Of a stretch of 64,000 nt of DNA, positions 17,702 through 26,798 are shown one piece after another (position 1 is the first letter of the stretch; each line of letters opens with the position of its first letter). The notes beneath the pieces are model-generated. The model was not told where the DNA came from and made no database searches. It saw nothing but the letters and a program-made list of their open reading frames with translations. The stretch comes from Sphingopyxis sp. GTDB lineage: Bacteria > Pseudomonadota > Alphaproteobacteria > Sphingomonadales > Sphingomonadaceae. Made by a program: the position numbers and the translations under genes. The stretch is taken from NCBI RefSeq assembly GCF_016704835.1, contig NZ_JADIZJ010000001.1:1101001-1165000 (forward strand), in the 5' to 3' direction.

Positions 17702-18744
17702 CCGAAGATGTCATCATCGCGACCGACGGCCGCATCGGCCGGATCTCGCTCAACCGTCCCAAGGCGATTCACGCGCTCAACCTCGCGATGTGCAAGGCGA
17801 TCATTGATGCGCTGCTGAAATGGCGCGATGACGACGCGGTCGCGGCGGTGATCATCGACCATAGCGAAGGCCGCGGCTTTTGCGCCGGTGGCGATATCCG
17901 CATGCTGGCGGACAGCGGCGCCAAGGATGGCAAGGAAGCCCGCACCTTCTTCCACACCGAATATCGCCTCAACCATCTGCTCTTCACTTATGCCAAGCCG
18001 GTCGTCGCGTTCATGAACGGCATTACCATGGGCGGCGGGGTCGGGATTTCGCAGCCGGCGAGATTTCGCGTCGCGACCGAGCATACGCGCTTTGCCATGC
18101 CCGAAACCGGTATCGGTCTGTTTCCCGATGTCGGCGGCGGCTGGTACCTCCCGCGTCTCGAAGGCCGCGTCGGCGTCTTCCTCGCGCTCACCGGCGCGCG
18201 GCTCGACGGGGCTGAGTGTTTGGCGCTCGGGCTGGCGACCCACTATCTGCCATCCGAAAAGCTCGATGAAGCCAAGATGCGCATCGCCGCGCACCCCGAT
18301 CGAATCGGCGGGATATTGGGCGAATTGTCGGTCACTGCACCGCCCGCCGCGATCACGCATCAGATCGACAAGATCAACCGGCTGTTCGCCAGCGACACCT
18401 ATGAGGATATCCTCGCAGCGCTCGAATCCGACGGCGGCGAATGGGCCGAAAAGGAACTTGCAGCGCTGCACAGCAAATCGCCGCAGACGTGCAAGGTCGC
18501 GCTCCGACAGCTGAAGGAAGGCGGCGCAATGCACGACTTCGCCGAGCAAATGCGCCAGGAATATGCGATTGGCAGCCGCGTCGTTCAGATGCACGACTTC
18601 CTCGAAGGCGTGCGCGCGCTGATCGTCGACAAGGACAACAGTCCGAAATGGGATCCGCCGACCCCCGAAGCCGTCACCGACGACTGGATCGACGCGATCT
18701 TTGCGCCGTTGCCCGATGAGGAAAAGTGGACCCCGCTCACTTAA
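17698..18744 (+). CDS. 3-hydroxyisobutyryl-CoA hydrolase
   Basis: 348 residues. It releases free 3-hydroxyisobutyrate from its CoA ester, the step unique to valine breakdown. It is a crotonase-fold protein with RISLNRPKAIHALN, RGFCAGGDIRML (oxyanion hole), NGITMGGGVGISQPAR and FAMPETGIGLFPDVGGGWY, the last being the motif that separates HIBCH from ordinary enoyl-CoA hydratases. The helical C-terminal extension (KSPQTCKVALRQLKEGG onward) is also HIBCH-like. The start overlaps the dehydrogenase stop (ATGA). A short repeat element separates it from the next gene. Confidence 0.93.
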   Translation: MTEDVIIATDGRIGRISLNRPKAIHALNLAMCKAIIDALLKWRDDDAVAAVIIDHSEGRGFCAGGDIRMLADSGAKDGKEARTFFHTEYRLNHLLFTYAKPVVAFMNGITMGGGVGISQPARFRVATEHTRFAMPETGIGLFPDVGGGWYLPRLEGRVGVFLALTGARLDGAECLALGLATHYLPSEKLDEAKMRIAAHPDRIGGILGELSVTAPPAAITHQIDKINRLFASDTYEDILAALESDGGEWAEKELAALHSKSPQTCKVALRQLKEGGAMHDFAEQMRQEYAIGSRVVQMHDFLEGVRALIVDKDNSPKWDPPTPEAVTDDWIDAIFAPLPDEEKWTPLT

Positions 18745-18745
18745 C

Positions 18746-18822
18746 TTCGTCACCCCGGACTTGAACCGGGATCCATGGAGGCGCCGCCGGAATGGATACC
18801 GCAGCAAGTTCGGCATGACGAA
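18746..18822. repeat. Intergenic repeat with TTCGTCA/TGACGAA ends
   Basis: A 77-base element with inverted ends TTCGTCA and TGACGAA and an internal CCCGG-ACTTGAA-CCGGG hairpin lies between the HIBCH and enoyl-CoA hydratase genes. It may form a processing or attenuation hairpin in the operon mRNA. The translated upstream extension of the next gene (MEAPPEWIPQQVRHDEN) is this repeat, so it was not used as a start. Confidence 0.55.
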
Positions 18823-18840
18823 AATCTGGAGATGATAAGC

Positions 18841-19623
18841 ATGACCTACGATACCCTCCTCGTCGAAACGCGCGGTGCCGTCACGCTGGTGACGCTCAAT
18901 CGTCCGCAGGCACTGAATGCGCTCAATTCAGGCGTGCTCGACGACCTGATCGCAGCTTTCGCGGCCTTCGAGGCCGATCCCGGCCAGCGCTGCGCCGTTC
19001 TCACCGGCTCGGGCGACAAGGCGTTCGCCGCGGGCGCCGATATCAAGGAAATGGCCGACAAGCCCGCGTCCGATTTCTACCTCGAGGATTTCTTCTCGAA
19101 ATGGACGAGCGATTTCGTGAAGAAGATCCGCAAGCCGTGGATCGCGGCAGTCAACGGCTTCGCGCTCGGCGGGGGCTGCGAACTCGCGATGATGGCTGAC
19201 TTCATCATCGCCAGCGAAAAGGCGAAATTCGGCCAGCCCGAAATCAAGCTCGGCGTCGCGCCGGGCATGGGCGGGTCGCAGCGGCTGACCCGCGCAATCG
19301 GCAAGGCAAAGGCGATGGACATGTGCCTCACCGGCCGCATGATGGACGCCGCCGAAGCCGAACGTTCGGGCCTTGTCGCGCGCGTCGTCGAGCACGGCAC
19401 ACTGATCGACGAAGCGGTGAAGACCGCGACGGCGATCGCCGCAATGGCGCCGATGGCCGCAATGGTGAACAAGGACATGGTCAACGCCGCGTTCGAAACC
19501 ACTCTCGATCAAGGACTGATCTACGAACGCCGCCTGTTCCAGATCCTCGCTGCGACCGAGGACAAGGCCGAAGGCATGGCCGCCTTCATCGAGAAGCGCG
19601 ACGGCGTGTGGAAGGGGCGCTGA
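18841..19623 (+). CDS. Enoyl-CoA hydratase, valine cluster
   Basis: 260 residues from ATG 18841, after GGAG at 18828-18831. It hydrates a 2-enoyl-CoA, here probably methacrylyl-CoA to 3-hydroxyisobutyryl-CoA. The crotonase core is complete: VTLNRPQALNALN, FAAGADIKEMAD for the oxyanion hole, FALGGGCELAMMADFIIAS with the first catalytic Glu, and FGQPEIKLGVAPGMGGSQRL with the second. It lies between HIBCH and mmsB, which matches the pathway order. Broader short-chain activity (FadB1/Ech type) is likely too. Confidence 0.92.
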   Translation: MTYDTLLVETRGAVTLVTLNRPQALNALNSGVLDDLIAAFAAFEADPGQRCAVLTGSGDKAFAAGADIKEMADKPASDFYLEDFFSKWTSDFVKKIRKPWIAAVNGFALGGGCELAMMADFIIASEKAKFGQPEIKLGVAPGMGGSQRLTRAIGKAKAMDMCLTGRMMDAAEAERSGLVARVVEHGTLIDEAVKTATAIAAMAPMAAMVNKDMVNAAFETTLDQGLIYERRLFQILAATEDKAEGMAAFIEKRDGVWKGR

Positions 19624-19624
19624 C

Positions 19625-20500
19625 ATGAAAATCGCATTTATCGGACTCGGCAACATGGGCGGCGGGATGGCCGCGAATCTGGCGAAGGCAGGGCATGAGG
19701 TGCGCGCCTTCGACCTCAGCGAAGAGGCGCTCGCGCGCGCGGTCGAGGCGGGCTGTGCTCGGGCCGCTTCTGCCGCCGAGGCGGTAACCGGCGCCGAAGC
19801 GGTGGTGACGATGCTCCCCGCAGGCAAGCATGTCGCGGCGGTATATCAGGACGCCGTTTTTCCGTATGCCGCCGGCGGCACCCTGTTGCTCGATTGCTCG
19901 ACCATCGACGTCGCAACGGCGCGGAGCAATATCGAAGCCGCCGCCCATGCGGGTCTCGTCGCGGTCGATGCGCCCGTCTCGGGCGGCATCGCAGCGGCCA
20001 ATGCCGGGACGCTGACCTTCATGGTCGGCGGCACCGACGAAGGTTTTTCGCGCGCACAGCCGATCCTGGCGCAGATGGGCAAGGCGGTGATCCACGTGGG
20101 CGACGCGGGCGCGGGACAGGCGGCGAAGATCTGCAACAACATGCTCCTCGGCGCCTCGATGGTCGCGACGTGCGAAACGCTCGCGCTCGCGCTCAAGCTG
20201 GGGCTCGATCCACAGAAATTCTTCGACATTGCCAGCGTGTCGTCGGGGCAATGCTGGTCGCTGACCAGCTATGCGCCGCTCCCCGGCGTCGGTCCGACCA
20301 CGCCCGCCGACAATGATTACAATGGCGGCTTCGCCGCCGCGCTGATGCTCAAGGATCTGCGTCTCGCGATGGAAGCTGCGGCGAGCGTTGACGCCGATGT
20401 GCCGATGGGCGCGAAGGCGCGCGAACTGTATGAGGTGTTTGTTGCGGCGGACGAGGACGGCCGCGACTTTTCGGCGATTATCCAGACGTTGCAGGACTGA
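19625..20500 (+). CDS. mmsB: 3-hydroxyisobutyrate dehydrogenase
   Basis: 291 residues, family length. It oxidises 3-hydroxyisobutyrate to methylmalonate semialdehyde with NAD; MmsA then uses that product. The Rossmann motif IGLGNMGGGMAANLAKAG begins at residue 5, the substrate segment DAPVSGGIAAANAGTLTFMV follows near 117, and the catalytic lysine lies in GAGQAAKICNNMLLG. It closes the valine operon, beginning one base after the previous stop. A small minus-strand gene ends directly after its stop. Confidence 0.94.
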   Translation: MKIAFIGLGNMGGGMAANLAKAGHEVRAFDLSEEALARAVEAGCARAASAAEAVTGAEAVVTMLPAGKHVAAVYQDAVFPYAAGGTLLLDCSTIDVATARSNIEAAAHAGLVAVDAPVSGGIAAANAGTLTFMVGGTDEGFSRAQPILAQMGKAVIHVGDAGAGQAAKICNNMLLGASMVATCETLALALKLGLDPQKFFDIASVSSGQCWSLTSYAPLPGVGPTTPADNDYNGGFAAALMLKDLRLAMEAAASVDADVPMGAKARELYEVFVAADEDGRDFSAIIQTLQD

Positions 20501-20737
20501 TCAATAAAAATCCGCCGTCGCGCCCCCGTCGCGCCGCTCGCCCCGATGCACTTGAGTCGGGGCGCGGCGGTCGCCCGTCCGCACTTCGATCCGTCCATCG
20601 ACCCGCCGCACCTCGGCAGGCGCCAATATCCGCGCCCGCGCCACGCCGACCGCACTCGCGGGCGGTGTCGCCACCGGAGCGGTGACCGGGACGCTGCCGG
20701 TGAGCAGCAACAGGGCGAGGAACGACATGGCGATCAT
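20501..20737 (-). CDS. Small exported protein of unknown function
   Basis: 78 residues from ATG 20737 (an ATG at 20728 is also possible). A hydrophobic N-terminus (MIAMSFLALLLLTGSVPVTA) looks like a signal peptide. The remainder, ARILAPAEVRRVDGRIEVRT and a basic tail ending GGATADFY, matches no family I know. The stop abuts the mmsB stop, so the genes are convergent. A 15-base palindrome lies four bases before the start codon. The coding call rests mainly on the signal peptide and the clean fit of the gap, so it is moderate. Confidence 0.5.
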   Translation of the reverse strand: MIAMSFLALLLLTGSVPVTAPVATPPASAVGVARARILAPAEVRRVDGRIEVRTGDRRAPTQVHRGERRDGGATADFY

Positions 20738-20740
20738 GCT

Positions 20741-20755
20741 CTGCCGTAACGGCAG
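20741..20755. promoter_or_regulatory. Palindrome CTGCCGTAACGGCAG
   Basis: A perfect 15-base dyad around a central base, directly upstream of the small exported protein gene. Its core CCGTAACGG recurs at 31737-31745 and, inverted, at 29331-29339. Fourteen bases (GCCGTAACGGCAGG) are shared exactly with 31736-31749. It is a candidate operator for an unknown regulator. Confidence 0.4.
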
Positions 20756-20881
20756 GTGTGACCAGCGCTTTAACCCTGAATCGCAATTATGTGATCGTAC
20801 CTGCGGCGGCGGCACGCCAAAGCAAAGGCCGCCTGCCCCGCGCTGGGACAGGCGGCCTGCTATTCGTGATCGCAAGCGGGA

Positions 20882-22915
20882 TTAGAAGCCGCTCTTCGCG
20901 TCGGCCTTTTCCTTGAGCAGGGGCGCGATCTCGAAGCCGTGCTTTTCGAGCGCCGCGACGATCTTGTCGGTGCCTTCCAGTCCGGCCCAGAACATCGGGC
21001 CGCCGCGATAGACCGGCCAGCCATAGCCATAAATCCACACGACATCGATGTCGCTTGCACGCTGCGCCTTGCCTTCGGCCAGGATCAGAGCGCCTTCGTT
21101 GACCATCGGATAGAGGGTGCGTTCGATGATCTCCTGATCGCTGATCTCGCGCTTTTGCGTCCCGGCCTTGGTGCGATATTCTTCGATCAACTCAGCGACG
21201 CGGGCGCTTTCTGACGGCTGGCGCTTGTGGTCGTAGTCAGAAAACCCCGCCTGCTTCTTCTGGCCCCAGCGGCCCTCGGCGCAAAGCGCGTCGCGGATGC
21301 TTTCGATGCGGTTGGGATCGCGGTGCCAGCCAATGTCGACCCCGGCGAGATCGCTCATCTGGAACGGCCCCATCGGCATGCCGAATTCGACATGGACCTT
21401 GTCGACCTGCGCCGGGGTGGCGCCTTCCATCAGCAGGTTCATCGCCTCGATCTGGCGCGGCTTGAGCATGCGGTTGCCGATAAAGCCGTCGCAGACGCCC
21501 GCGACCACCGCGACCTTGCCGATCTTCTTGCCGATCGCCATCGCTGTCGCCAGCGCGTCGGGCGCGGTCTTTTCGCCGCGCACAACCTCAAGCAGCTTCA
21601 TGACATTGGCGGGCGAGAAGAAGTGCATGCCGAGCACGTCGCCGGGACGGCTCGTCGCGGTCGCGATCTCGTCGATATCCAGATAGCTGGTGTTCGACGC
21701 CAGGATCGCGCCGGGCTTGGCGATCTTGTCGAGCTTGCCGAATATGTCCTTTTTGACGTCCATATTTTCATACACTGCTTCGATGATCAGGTCGCAGTCG
21801 GCGAGATCATCGAGGCTGAGCGTCGGGGTCAGGATGCCCATCATCTGATCGACCTGTTCGGGCTTGAAACGCCCCTTGGCAGCCGACGCATCGTAATTCT
21901 TGCGGATGACCCCGACGCCGCGGTCGAGTGCATCCTGCTGCATTTCGACGATCGTGACGGGGATACCCTTCTGCAGGAAGTTCATCGAAATCCCGCCGCC
22001 CATCGTACCCGCGCCGATGACGCCGACCTTCTTGACGTCGCGCAGCTGGGTGTCCTTGGGCAGACCGTCGATCTTCGCCGCCTGACGTTCGGCGAAGAAG
22101 ATGTGGCGCTGCGCTGCCGACTGGCTGCCGAACATCAGCTTCATGAACTGCTCGCGCTCGAAGGCGAGTCCTTCATCGAACGGCAGGCGTGTCGCCGCCT
22201 CGACGCACGCGAGGTTGGCATAGGGCGCCTCGAACCCGCGCCAGCGCTTGGCGTTGGCGGTCTTGAGCTGCTCGATCACCGCAACGTCGCCGAACACCCG
22301 GCGCTCGCGCGTCGGGCGCGGGCCGTCGGCGATCTTCGCACGCGCAAAGGCGATCGCGTCGGCGGCGAGGCTCTCTTCGCCCGCGAGTTCATCGACGAGG
22401 CCGAGTTCCTTGGCTTTCGCAGCAGGCAGCGGATCGCCGGTCGAGGTCATCGTCGCCGCGGCTTCGACCCCGACGACGCGCGGCAGGCGCTGGGTGCCGC
22501 CCGCACCGGGAAGCAGGCCGAGCTTGACCTCGGGCACGCCGAGCTTCGCCGACGGAACCGCGATGCGATAATGACACACAAGCGCGGTTTCCAGACCGCC
22601 GCCGAGCGCGGTGCCGTGGATCGCGGCGATCACCGGCTTCGACGCCGCTTCGATGCTGTTGAGCACGGCGTTGAAATCGGGCCCGCGCGGCGGCTTGCCG
22701 AATTCGCTGATGTCGGCGCCGGCGATAAAGGTCGCCCCGGCGCAGCGCAGCACGATCGCCTTTACGCTGTCGTCGCCAAGCGCAGCGGCGAAATTATCCT
22801 CCAGCCCCTGACGGACGTGCCAGCTGAGCGCGTTGACCGGCGGATTGTTGACGATGATGACGGCGACGTCGCCGTCTTTTTCCATCGTGACGGAAACGGG
22901 GGTGTCTTCGGACAT
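20882..22915 (-). CDS. Bifunctional enoyl-CoA hydratase/3-hydroxyacyl-CoA dehydrogenase (FadB/FadJ type)
   Basis: 677 residues from ATG 22915, about the size of peroxisomal-type multifunctional beta-oxidation proteins. The crotonase half (about residues 1-200) has GATFIAGADISEF, HGTALGGGLETALVCHYRI and GVPEVKLGLLPGAGGTQRL. The 3-hydroxyacyl-CoA dehydrogenase half begins near residue 295 with KVGVIGAGTMGGGISMNFLQ, carries the catalytic His in GMHFFSPANVMKLLEVV, and ends with the duplicated C-terminal domain. It performs the two middle steps of beta-oxidation. It is the last gene of a seven-gene minus-strand operon, 17 bases after the serine hydrolase. Confidence 0.93.
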   Translation of the reverse strand: MSEDTPVSVTMEKDGDVAVIIVNNPPVNALSWHVRQGLEDNFAAALGDDSVKAIVLRCAGATFIAGADISEFGKPPRGPDFNAVLNSIEAASKPVIAAIHGTALGGGLETALVCHYRIAVPSAKLGVPEVKLGLLPGAGGTQRLPRVVGVEAAATMTSTGDPLPAAKAKELGLVDELAGEESLAADAIAFARAKIADGPRPTRERRVFGDVAVIEQLKTANAKRWRGFEAPYANLACVEAATRLPFDEGLAFEREQFMKLMFGSQSAAQRHIFFAERQAAKIDGLPKDTQLRDVKKVGVIGAGTMGGGISMNFLQKGIPVTIVEMQQDALDRGVGVIRKNYDASAAKGRFKPEQVDQMMGILTPTLSLDDLADCDLIIEAVYENMDVKKDIFGKLDKIAKPGAILASNTSYLDIDEIATATSRPGDVLGMHFFSPANVMKLLEVVRGEKTAPDALATAMAIGKKIGKVAVVAGVCDGFIGNRMLKPRQIEAMNLLMEGATPAQVDKVHVEFGMPMGPFQMSDLAGVDIGWHRDPNRIESIRDALCAEGRWGQKKQAGFSDYDHKRQPSESARVAELIEEYRTKAGTQKREISDQEIIERTLYPMVNEGALILAEGKAQRASDIDVVWIYGYGWPVYRGGPMFWAGLEGTDKIVAALEKHGFEIAPLLKEKADAKSGF

Positions 22916-22932
22916 TTCAGGCTCCTGTTGGT

Positions 22933-24135
22933 TCAATCGTTGATCGCGGCGTGGACCAATGTCTTGACCTCGCGCCGCACGGGATAGGTGGAGGAAGGCA
23001 TCAGCTGGGTCATGAACACCATGCAGATTGCCTCGACCGGATCGACAAAGAAGCCGGTCGAAAACATGCCGCCCCAATAATAGTCGCCGACCGACCCGGG
23101 GGTCATCGTCTGCGCCGGGCTTTCGTTCACCGCAAAGCCGAGGCCAAAGCCGACCCCGGCATTTTCAGCCTCCGAAAAAATGCCGACGCTGTGCTGGACA
23201 AGGTCGCCGCCGCCGACAAGATGGTTTGCGGTCATCAGCGCCAGCGTCTTACGGCTGATGATGCGCGTGCCATCGAGCGCGCCGCCGCCGAGCAGCATCA
23301 GGCAGAAGCGGTGATAGTCCGCAAGCGTCGACACCAACCCGCCGCCGCCCGAATGAAAGCTGCGGTCCTTCGCCCAGCGGCTCTTGTCGCCGCTGTCGAA
23401 GGGTTTCATCGTTTCGACCGGATCGAACATATAGCAGTCGGTCAGCCGGTGCTGCTGATCGGCGGGCACCTTGAACCCGGTATCGCCCATGCCGAGCGGG
23501 CCAAAGATACGCTCCTGCAAAACGTGCGCAAAGGGCTTGCCCTCGATCCGCTCGACCACCGCGCCGAGCACATCGGTCGCCATCGAATAATTCCAGTGCG
23601 CGCCGGGATCGAACTGCAGCGGAATTTTCGCCAAGCCGGTGATGAAGCTGTCCATCGTGTAATCGGCGTCGAAATCGTCGATCCGCGCCTTGCGATAGGC
23701 GGCGTCGACCGGGGTGCGCTCCTGAAACCCATAGGTCAGCCCCGATGTGTGGCGGAGCAGGTCGACCATGCGGATCGGGTGCGTCGGCGCGCGGGTCAGG
23801 AACGGCACATTGCCGCCGCCCGCGACGAAGACGCCGGTATCCTTGAACTCGGGGCAATATTTCACCAGCGGGTCGGACAGCGCGACCTTGCCTTCCTCGA
23901 CCAGCATCATGAACGCGATGCTGGTGATCGGCTTTGTCATGCTGGCGATGCGGAAAATCGCGTCGTCTTTCAGCGCGGCGCCGGGCCGCGCCTCGCCGAC
24001 GCACGACAAATGCGCGATCTCGCCGTGCCGCGACACCAGGGTGGCGGCGTGCGGCAGGCGGCCGGTGCCGACATATTTGGCCTCGAGAAAGGCGGGAATG
24101 CGGTCCAGCCGCGCCGTATCGAAACCGTGGCCCAT
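22933..24135 (-). CDS. Serine hydrolase, class C beta-lactamase/esterase family
   Basis: 400 residues from ATG 24135. No export signal, so it is cytoplasmic, unlike true AmpC. The nucleophile motif S-x-x-K is FRIASMTKPITS near residue 73, and HWNYSMATDVLGAVVERI carries the second-motif Tyr. EstB-like members hydrolyse esters or lactones rather than beta-lactams. It lies in an operon with acyl-CoA and alcohol-oxidising enzymes, so it may release or open an ester or lactone that feeds the pathway, which is inference. Confidence 0.85.
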   Translation of the reverse strand: MGHGFDTARLDRIPAFLEAKYVGTGRLPHAATLVSRHGEIAHLSCVGEARPGAALKDDAIFRIASMTKPITSIAFMMLVEEGKVALSDPLVKYCPEFKDTGVFVAGGGNVPFLTRAPTHPIRMVDLLRHTSGLTYGFQERTPVDAAYRKARIDDFDADYTMDSFITGLAKIPLQFDPGAHWNYSMATDVLGAVVERIEGKPFAHVLQERIFGPLGMGDTGFKVPADQQHRLTDCYMFDPVETMKPFDSGDKSRWAKDRSFHSGGGGLVSTLADYHRFCLMLLGGGALDGTRIISRKTLALMTANHLVGGGDLVQHSVGIFSEAENAGVGFGLGFAVNESPAQTMTPGSVGDYYWGGMFSTGFFVDPVEAICMVFMTQLMPSSTYPVRREVKTLVHAAIND

Positions 24136-24145
24136 ATCTATCCTA

Positions 24146-24949
24146 TCAATGCGAAGTCTGGCCAAGCAGCTGGCGTGTCACCGGATGCGAACTGGTGAGC
24201 CCGCCGTCAACCGCGATCGCCTGCCCGTTGACATAACTCGCCTGATCGCTGGCGAGGAAAAGCGCGACATTGGCGAGCTCCTCGGGCTGCGCGGCGCGCT
24301 TCAGTGGATTGAGCTGGCCGAGCTTGTGGGTGACGTCCTTGGCTTTCGCATAATCGAAGGTCGGCTTGGTCATGCCCGTCTCGGTCAGCCCGGGGCAGAT
24401 CGCATTGACGCGCACGCCGCTGGTGGTCAGCTGCTGCGCGGCGGTCTTGGCGAGGTTGATGACCCCCGCCTTCGACGCCGAATACGCCCCCGGACCCGCG
24501 CCCGAATTCAGTCCCGCGACGCTCGCGGTCAGCACGATCGCGCCGCCGCGCCCCTGATCGACCATCGCTTTGCCGGCGTGCTTCACCATCAGCGCCGGAC
24601 CGATCAGATTGACGCGCAACGTCTCGGCCCAGGCGAGGGGGTCGAAATCGAATATGCCGCCCATATCGCCAATGATCCCGGCGTTGGCGAAGGCGATGTC
24701 GAGCGCGCCATAACTGTCCTTCGCGGTCGCCACGAGCTTGGCGACGTCGGCTTCGACGCCGGCGTCAATTTCGAGCGCGATGGCTTCCCCGCCCGCGTCC
24801 TTCACCAGCTGCGCCGTCTCATGCACTGCCGCCGTCTTGTCGCCGAGCACCAGTTTTGCGCCCTCGGCGGCAAAGCGCAGCGCGCTCGCGCGGCCGATAC
24901 CCGAACCGGCACCCGTGATAATCGCGATCTTGCTGTCCAATGCGCCCAT
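24146..24949 (-). CDS. Short-chain dehydrogenase/reductase (first of two)
   Basis: 267 residues from ATG 24949. Classical SDR: TGAGSGIG cofactor loop near residue 13, ANAGI, a catalytic serine in LTASVAGLNSG, YSASK active site, and CPGLTETGMTK. Acidic GDK after the second beta strand suggests NAD preference. It would oxidise or reduce a hydroxyl or keto group of the substrate processed by this operon. Its start overlaps the stop of the upstream SDR by one base (TAATG), so the two are translationally coupled. Confidence 0.9.
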   Translation of the reverse strand: MGALDSKIAIITGAGSGIGRASALRFAAEGAKLVLGDKTAAVHETAQLVKDAGGEAIALEIDAGVEADVAKLVATAKDSYGALDIAFANAGIIGDMGGIFDFDPLAWAETLRVNLIGPALMVKHAGKAMVDQGRGGAIVLTASVAGLNSGAGPGAYSASKAGVINLAKTAAQQLTTSGVRVNAICPGLTETGMTKPTFDYAKAKDVTHKLGQLNPLKRAAQPEELANVALFLASDQASYVNGQAIAVDGGLTSSHPVTRQLLGQTSH

Positions 24950-25725
24950 TATGCGCCTCCTGAAATCGTGGCACCGCCATCGCACACGATGGTCTGGCCG
25001 GTGGTGAATGCTCCCGCCTTGCTGGCAAGGAAGACGGCGGCACCGGCGATTTCCGGCGGTTCGCCGATCCGGCGCAGACACGCCATGGCGGTCGCGCGTT
25101 TCAACGTCTCGGGATTTTCCCACAGCGCGCGTGCCATGTCGGTGCGGACCAGCCCGGGGGCGATACAGTTGACGCGGACCCCTTGCGCGCCGAATTCGAC
25201 TGCAAAATTGCGCGCGACTTGCATGTCGGCGGCTTTCGAAATCCCGTAAGCACCGATGACTGGCGACCCTTTCAGCCCGCCGACCGAGCTGATGATGGTG
25301 ATCGACCCTTCGCCGCGTTCGAGCATTTCGGGCGCGACCATCGAAATCAGCCAGTGATTGGACAGGATATTATTGTCCATGATCTTGCGGAACTGTTCGT
25401 CGCTGATCCCCAGGCCGGGGCCATAATAGGGGTTCGACGCGGCGTTGCACACGAGCGCGGTGATCTTGCCGAGAGCGGCGCGCGTCTCGATGACGAGCTT
25501 CTGCAGGTCGTCCTTCGATGAGATGTTCGCGGCGACCGCAATCGCGGTGCCGCCGCCGAACTTCGCGTTGATCTCCGCCGCGGTGGCATCGCACGCATCC
25601 TGCTTGCGGCTCGAAATCACGACCTTGGCGCCCTGTTCGGCCATCGCCTCGGCGGTGGCCTTGCCGATCCCGCGCGACGATCCGGTGATCAGCGCGACTT
25701 GCCCCGTCATATCGAACAGGCTCAT
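24949..25725 (-). CDS. Short-chain dehydrogenase/reductase (second of two)
   Basis: 258 residues from ATG 25725. Motifs: TGSSRGIGKATAEAMAEQG, VISSRKQD (Arg/Lys after beta 2 suggests NADP), CNAASNPYYGP, serine in ISSVGGLKGSP, YGISK, and the end ATGQTIVCDGG-like segment TTGQTIVCDGGATISGG. DHRS4/FabG-like members reduce or oxidise ketones. It overlaps the kinase stop by four bases. With the other SDR it may provide opposite cofactor specificity for stereo-inversion of a hydroxyl group, which is speculative. Confidence 0.9.
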   Translation of the reverse strand: MSLFDMTGQVALITGSSRGIGKATAEAMAEQGAKVVISSRKQDACDATAAEINAKFGGGTAIAVAANISSKDDLQKLVIETRAALGKITALVCNAASNPYYGPGLGISDEQFRKIMDNNILSNHWLISMVAPEMLERGEGSITIISSVGGLKGSPVIGAYGISKAADMQVARNFAVEFGAQGVRVNCIAPGLVRTDMARALWENPETLKRATAMACLRRIGEPPEIAGAAVFLASKAGAFTTGQTIVCDGGATISGGA

Positions 25726-26798
25726 GCGCCGGCCTTTCGTGCAAAATCCCACGCCCGTTCGGCGAGCGGACGGACGCGTTCGGACATATCCTTGGCGTGC
25801 TGCGACGAGGCGGTGCCTTCGATCACGCGCTTCTTGATCCCCTGAATAATCCCTGCGAGGCGGAAGAAATTATAGGCGAAATACCAGTTCATGTCGGGCA
25901 CCCCGGTGCGATCGGTGGCGGCGCAATAGCGTTCGACCATCTCGTTCAATTCGGGAATGCCCAGCGCCTGCCGGTCGAGGTCCATGACGCCCGAACGCCC
26001 ACCATTTTCGGTCACCCACGCCATCGCGACATAGGTGAAGTCGGCGAGCGGATCGCCGAGCGTCGACAGCTCCCAGTCGAGCACCGCGAGCACCTCGGGC
26101 CGATCCTTGGCGAAGATCATATTGTCGATACGGTAATCGCCGTGGACCACGCTGGTGCGCGTCTGCTCGGGCAGGCTCGCGGGCAGGAACGCGATCAGCT
26201 GTTCCATCTCGTCCATCGTCTCGGTCTCGGCGAGGCGGTACTGCTTGGTCCAGCGGTCGACCTGCCGGCCGAAATAATTGCCGGGCTTGCCATAATCGGA
26301 CAGCCCCGCCGCCTCGACATCGACCTTGTGCAGCGCAGCGAGCGTATCGATCATCGTTTCATAGGTCGCGCGGCGGTTCTCGGGGGTCGATCCCGGCATC
26401 GCGCCGTCCCAGATCGTATGCCCATCAACCATCGCCATCACATAGAACCAGCTGCCGGTAACGCTGTCGTCGGTGCACAGGCCATATTGGCGCGCGACCG
26501 GGAAGCCCATCTTATGCAGCCCCGACTGGACCTTATACTCGCGATCGACCGCGTGCGCGGAGGGCAGCAACGGGCCATAGGGTTTGCGGCGGAGGACGTA
26601 ATTGCCCGACGGTGCCGAAATCTTGTAGGTCGGGTTCGACTGGCCGCCGGCGAATTTATGCTGGGTCAGTGGCCCTTCGAAGCCCTCGACATTCGCTTCC
26701 ATCCACGCCGTCAGCTTCGCCTCGTCGAGGATATCGGCACCCTCCGGCGCCGCAGTACCGCTAAAGGCCGTTTGCGCGTCGAGCGGCGGCGTGCTCAT
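25722..26798 (-). CDS. Phosphotransferase, ACAD10/11 kinase-domain (LvaA-like)
   Basis: 358 residues with the aminoglycoside phosphotransferase/protein kinase-like fold. FAGGQSNPTYKI is the nucleotide loop, YVLRRKPYGPLLPSAH holds the ATP-binding lysine, HGDYRIDNMIF holds the catalytic Asp, and VLDWELSTLGDPLADF is the Mg-binding segment. The segments match the kinase half of human ACAD10/ACAD11 and bacterial LvaA, which phosphorylate the hydroxyl of 4-hydroxyacyl-CoA before rearrangement. An ACAD11-like dehydrogenase lies two genes upstream in the same operon. Aminoglycoside resistance is unlikely. Both ends overlap neighbours by four bases. Confidence 0.88.
   Translation of the reverse strand: MSTPPLDAQTAFSGTAAPEGADILDEAKLTAWMEANVEGFEGPLTQHKFAGGQSNPTYKISAPSGNYVLRRKPYGPLLPSAHAVDREYKVQSGLHKMGFPVARQYGLCTDDSVTGSWFYVMAMVDGHTIWDGAMPGSTPENRRATYETMIDTLAALHKVDVEAAGLSDYGKPGNYFGRQVDRWTKQYRLAETETMDEMEQLIAFLPASLPEQTRTSVVHGDYRIDNMIFAKDRPEVLAVLDWELSTLGDPLADFTYVAMAWVTENGGRSGVMDLDRQALGIPELNEMVERYCAATDRTGVPDMNWYFAYNFFRLAGIIQGIKKRVIEGTASSQHAKDMSERVRPLAERAWDFARKAGA

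Noticed and set aside
25722..26798. Aminoglycoside resistance gene
   Set aside because: The kinase fold matches, but the motifs and operon are of the ACAD10/11-LvaA type involved in acyl-CoA metabolism.
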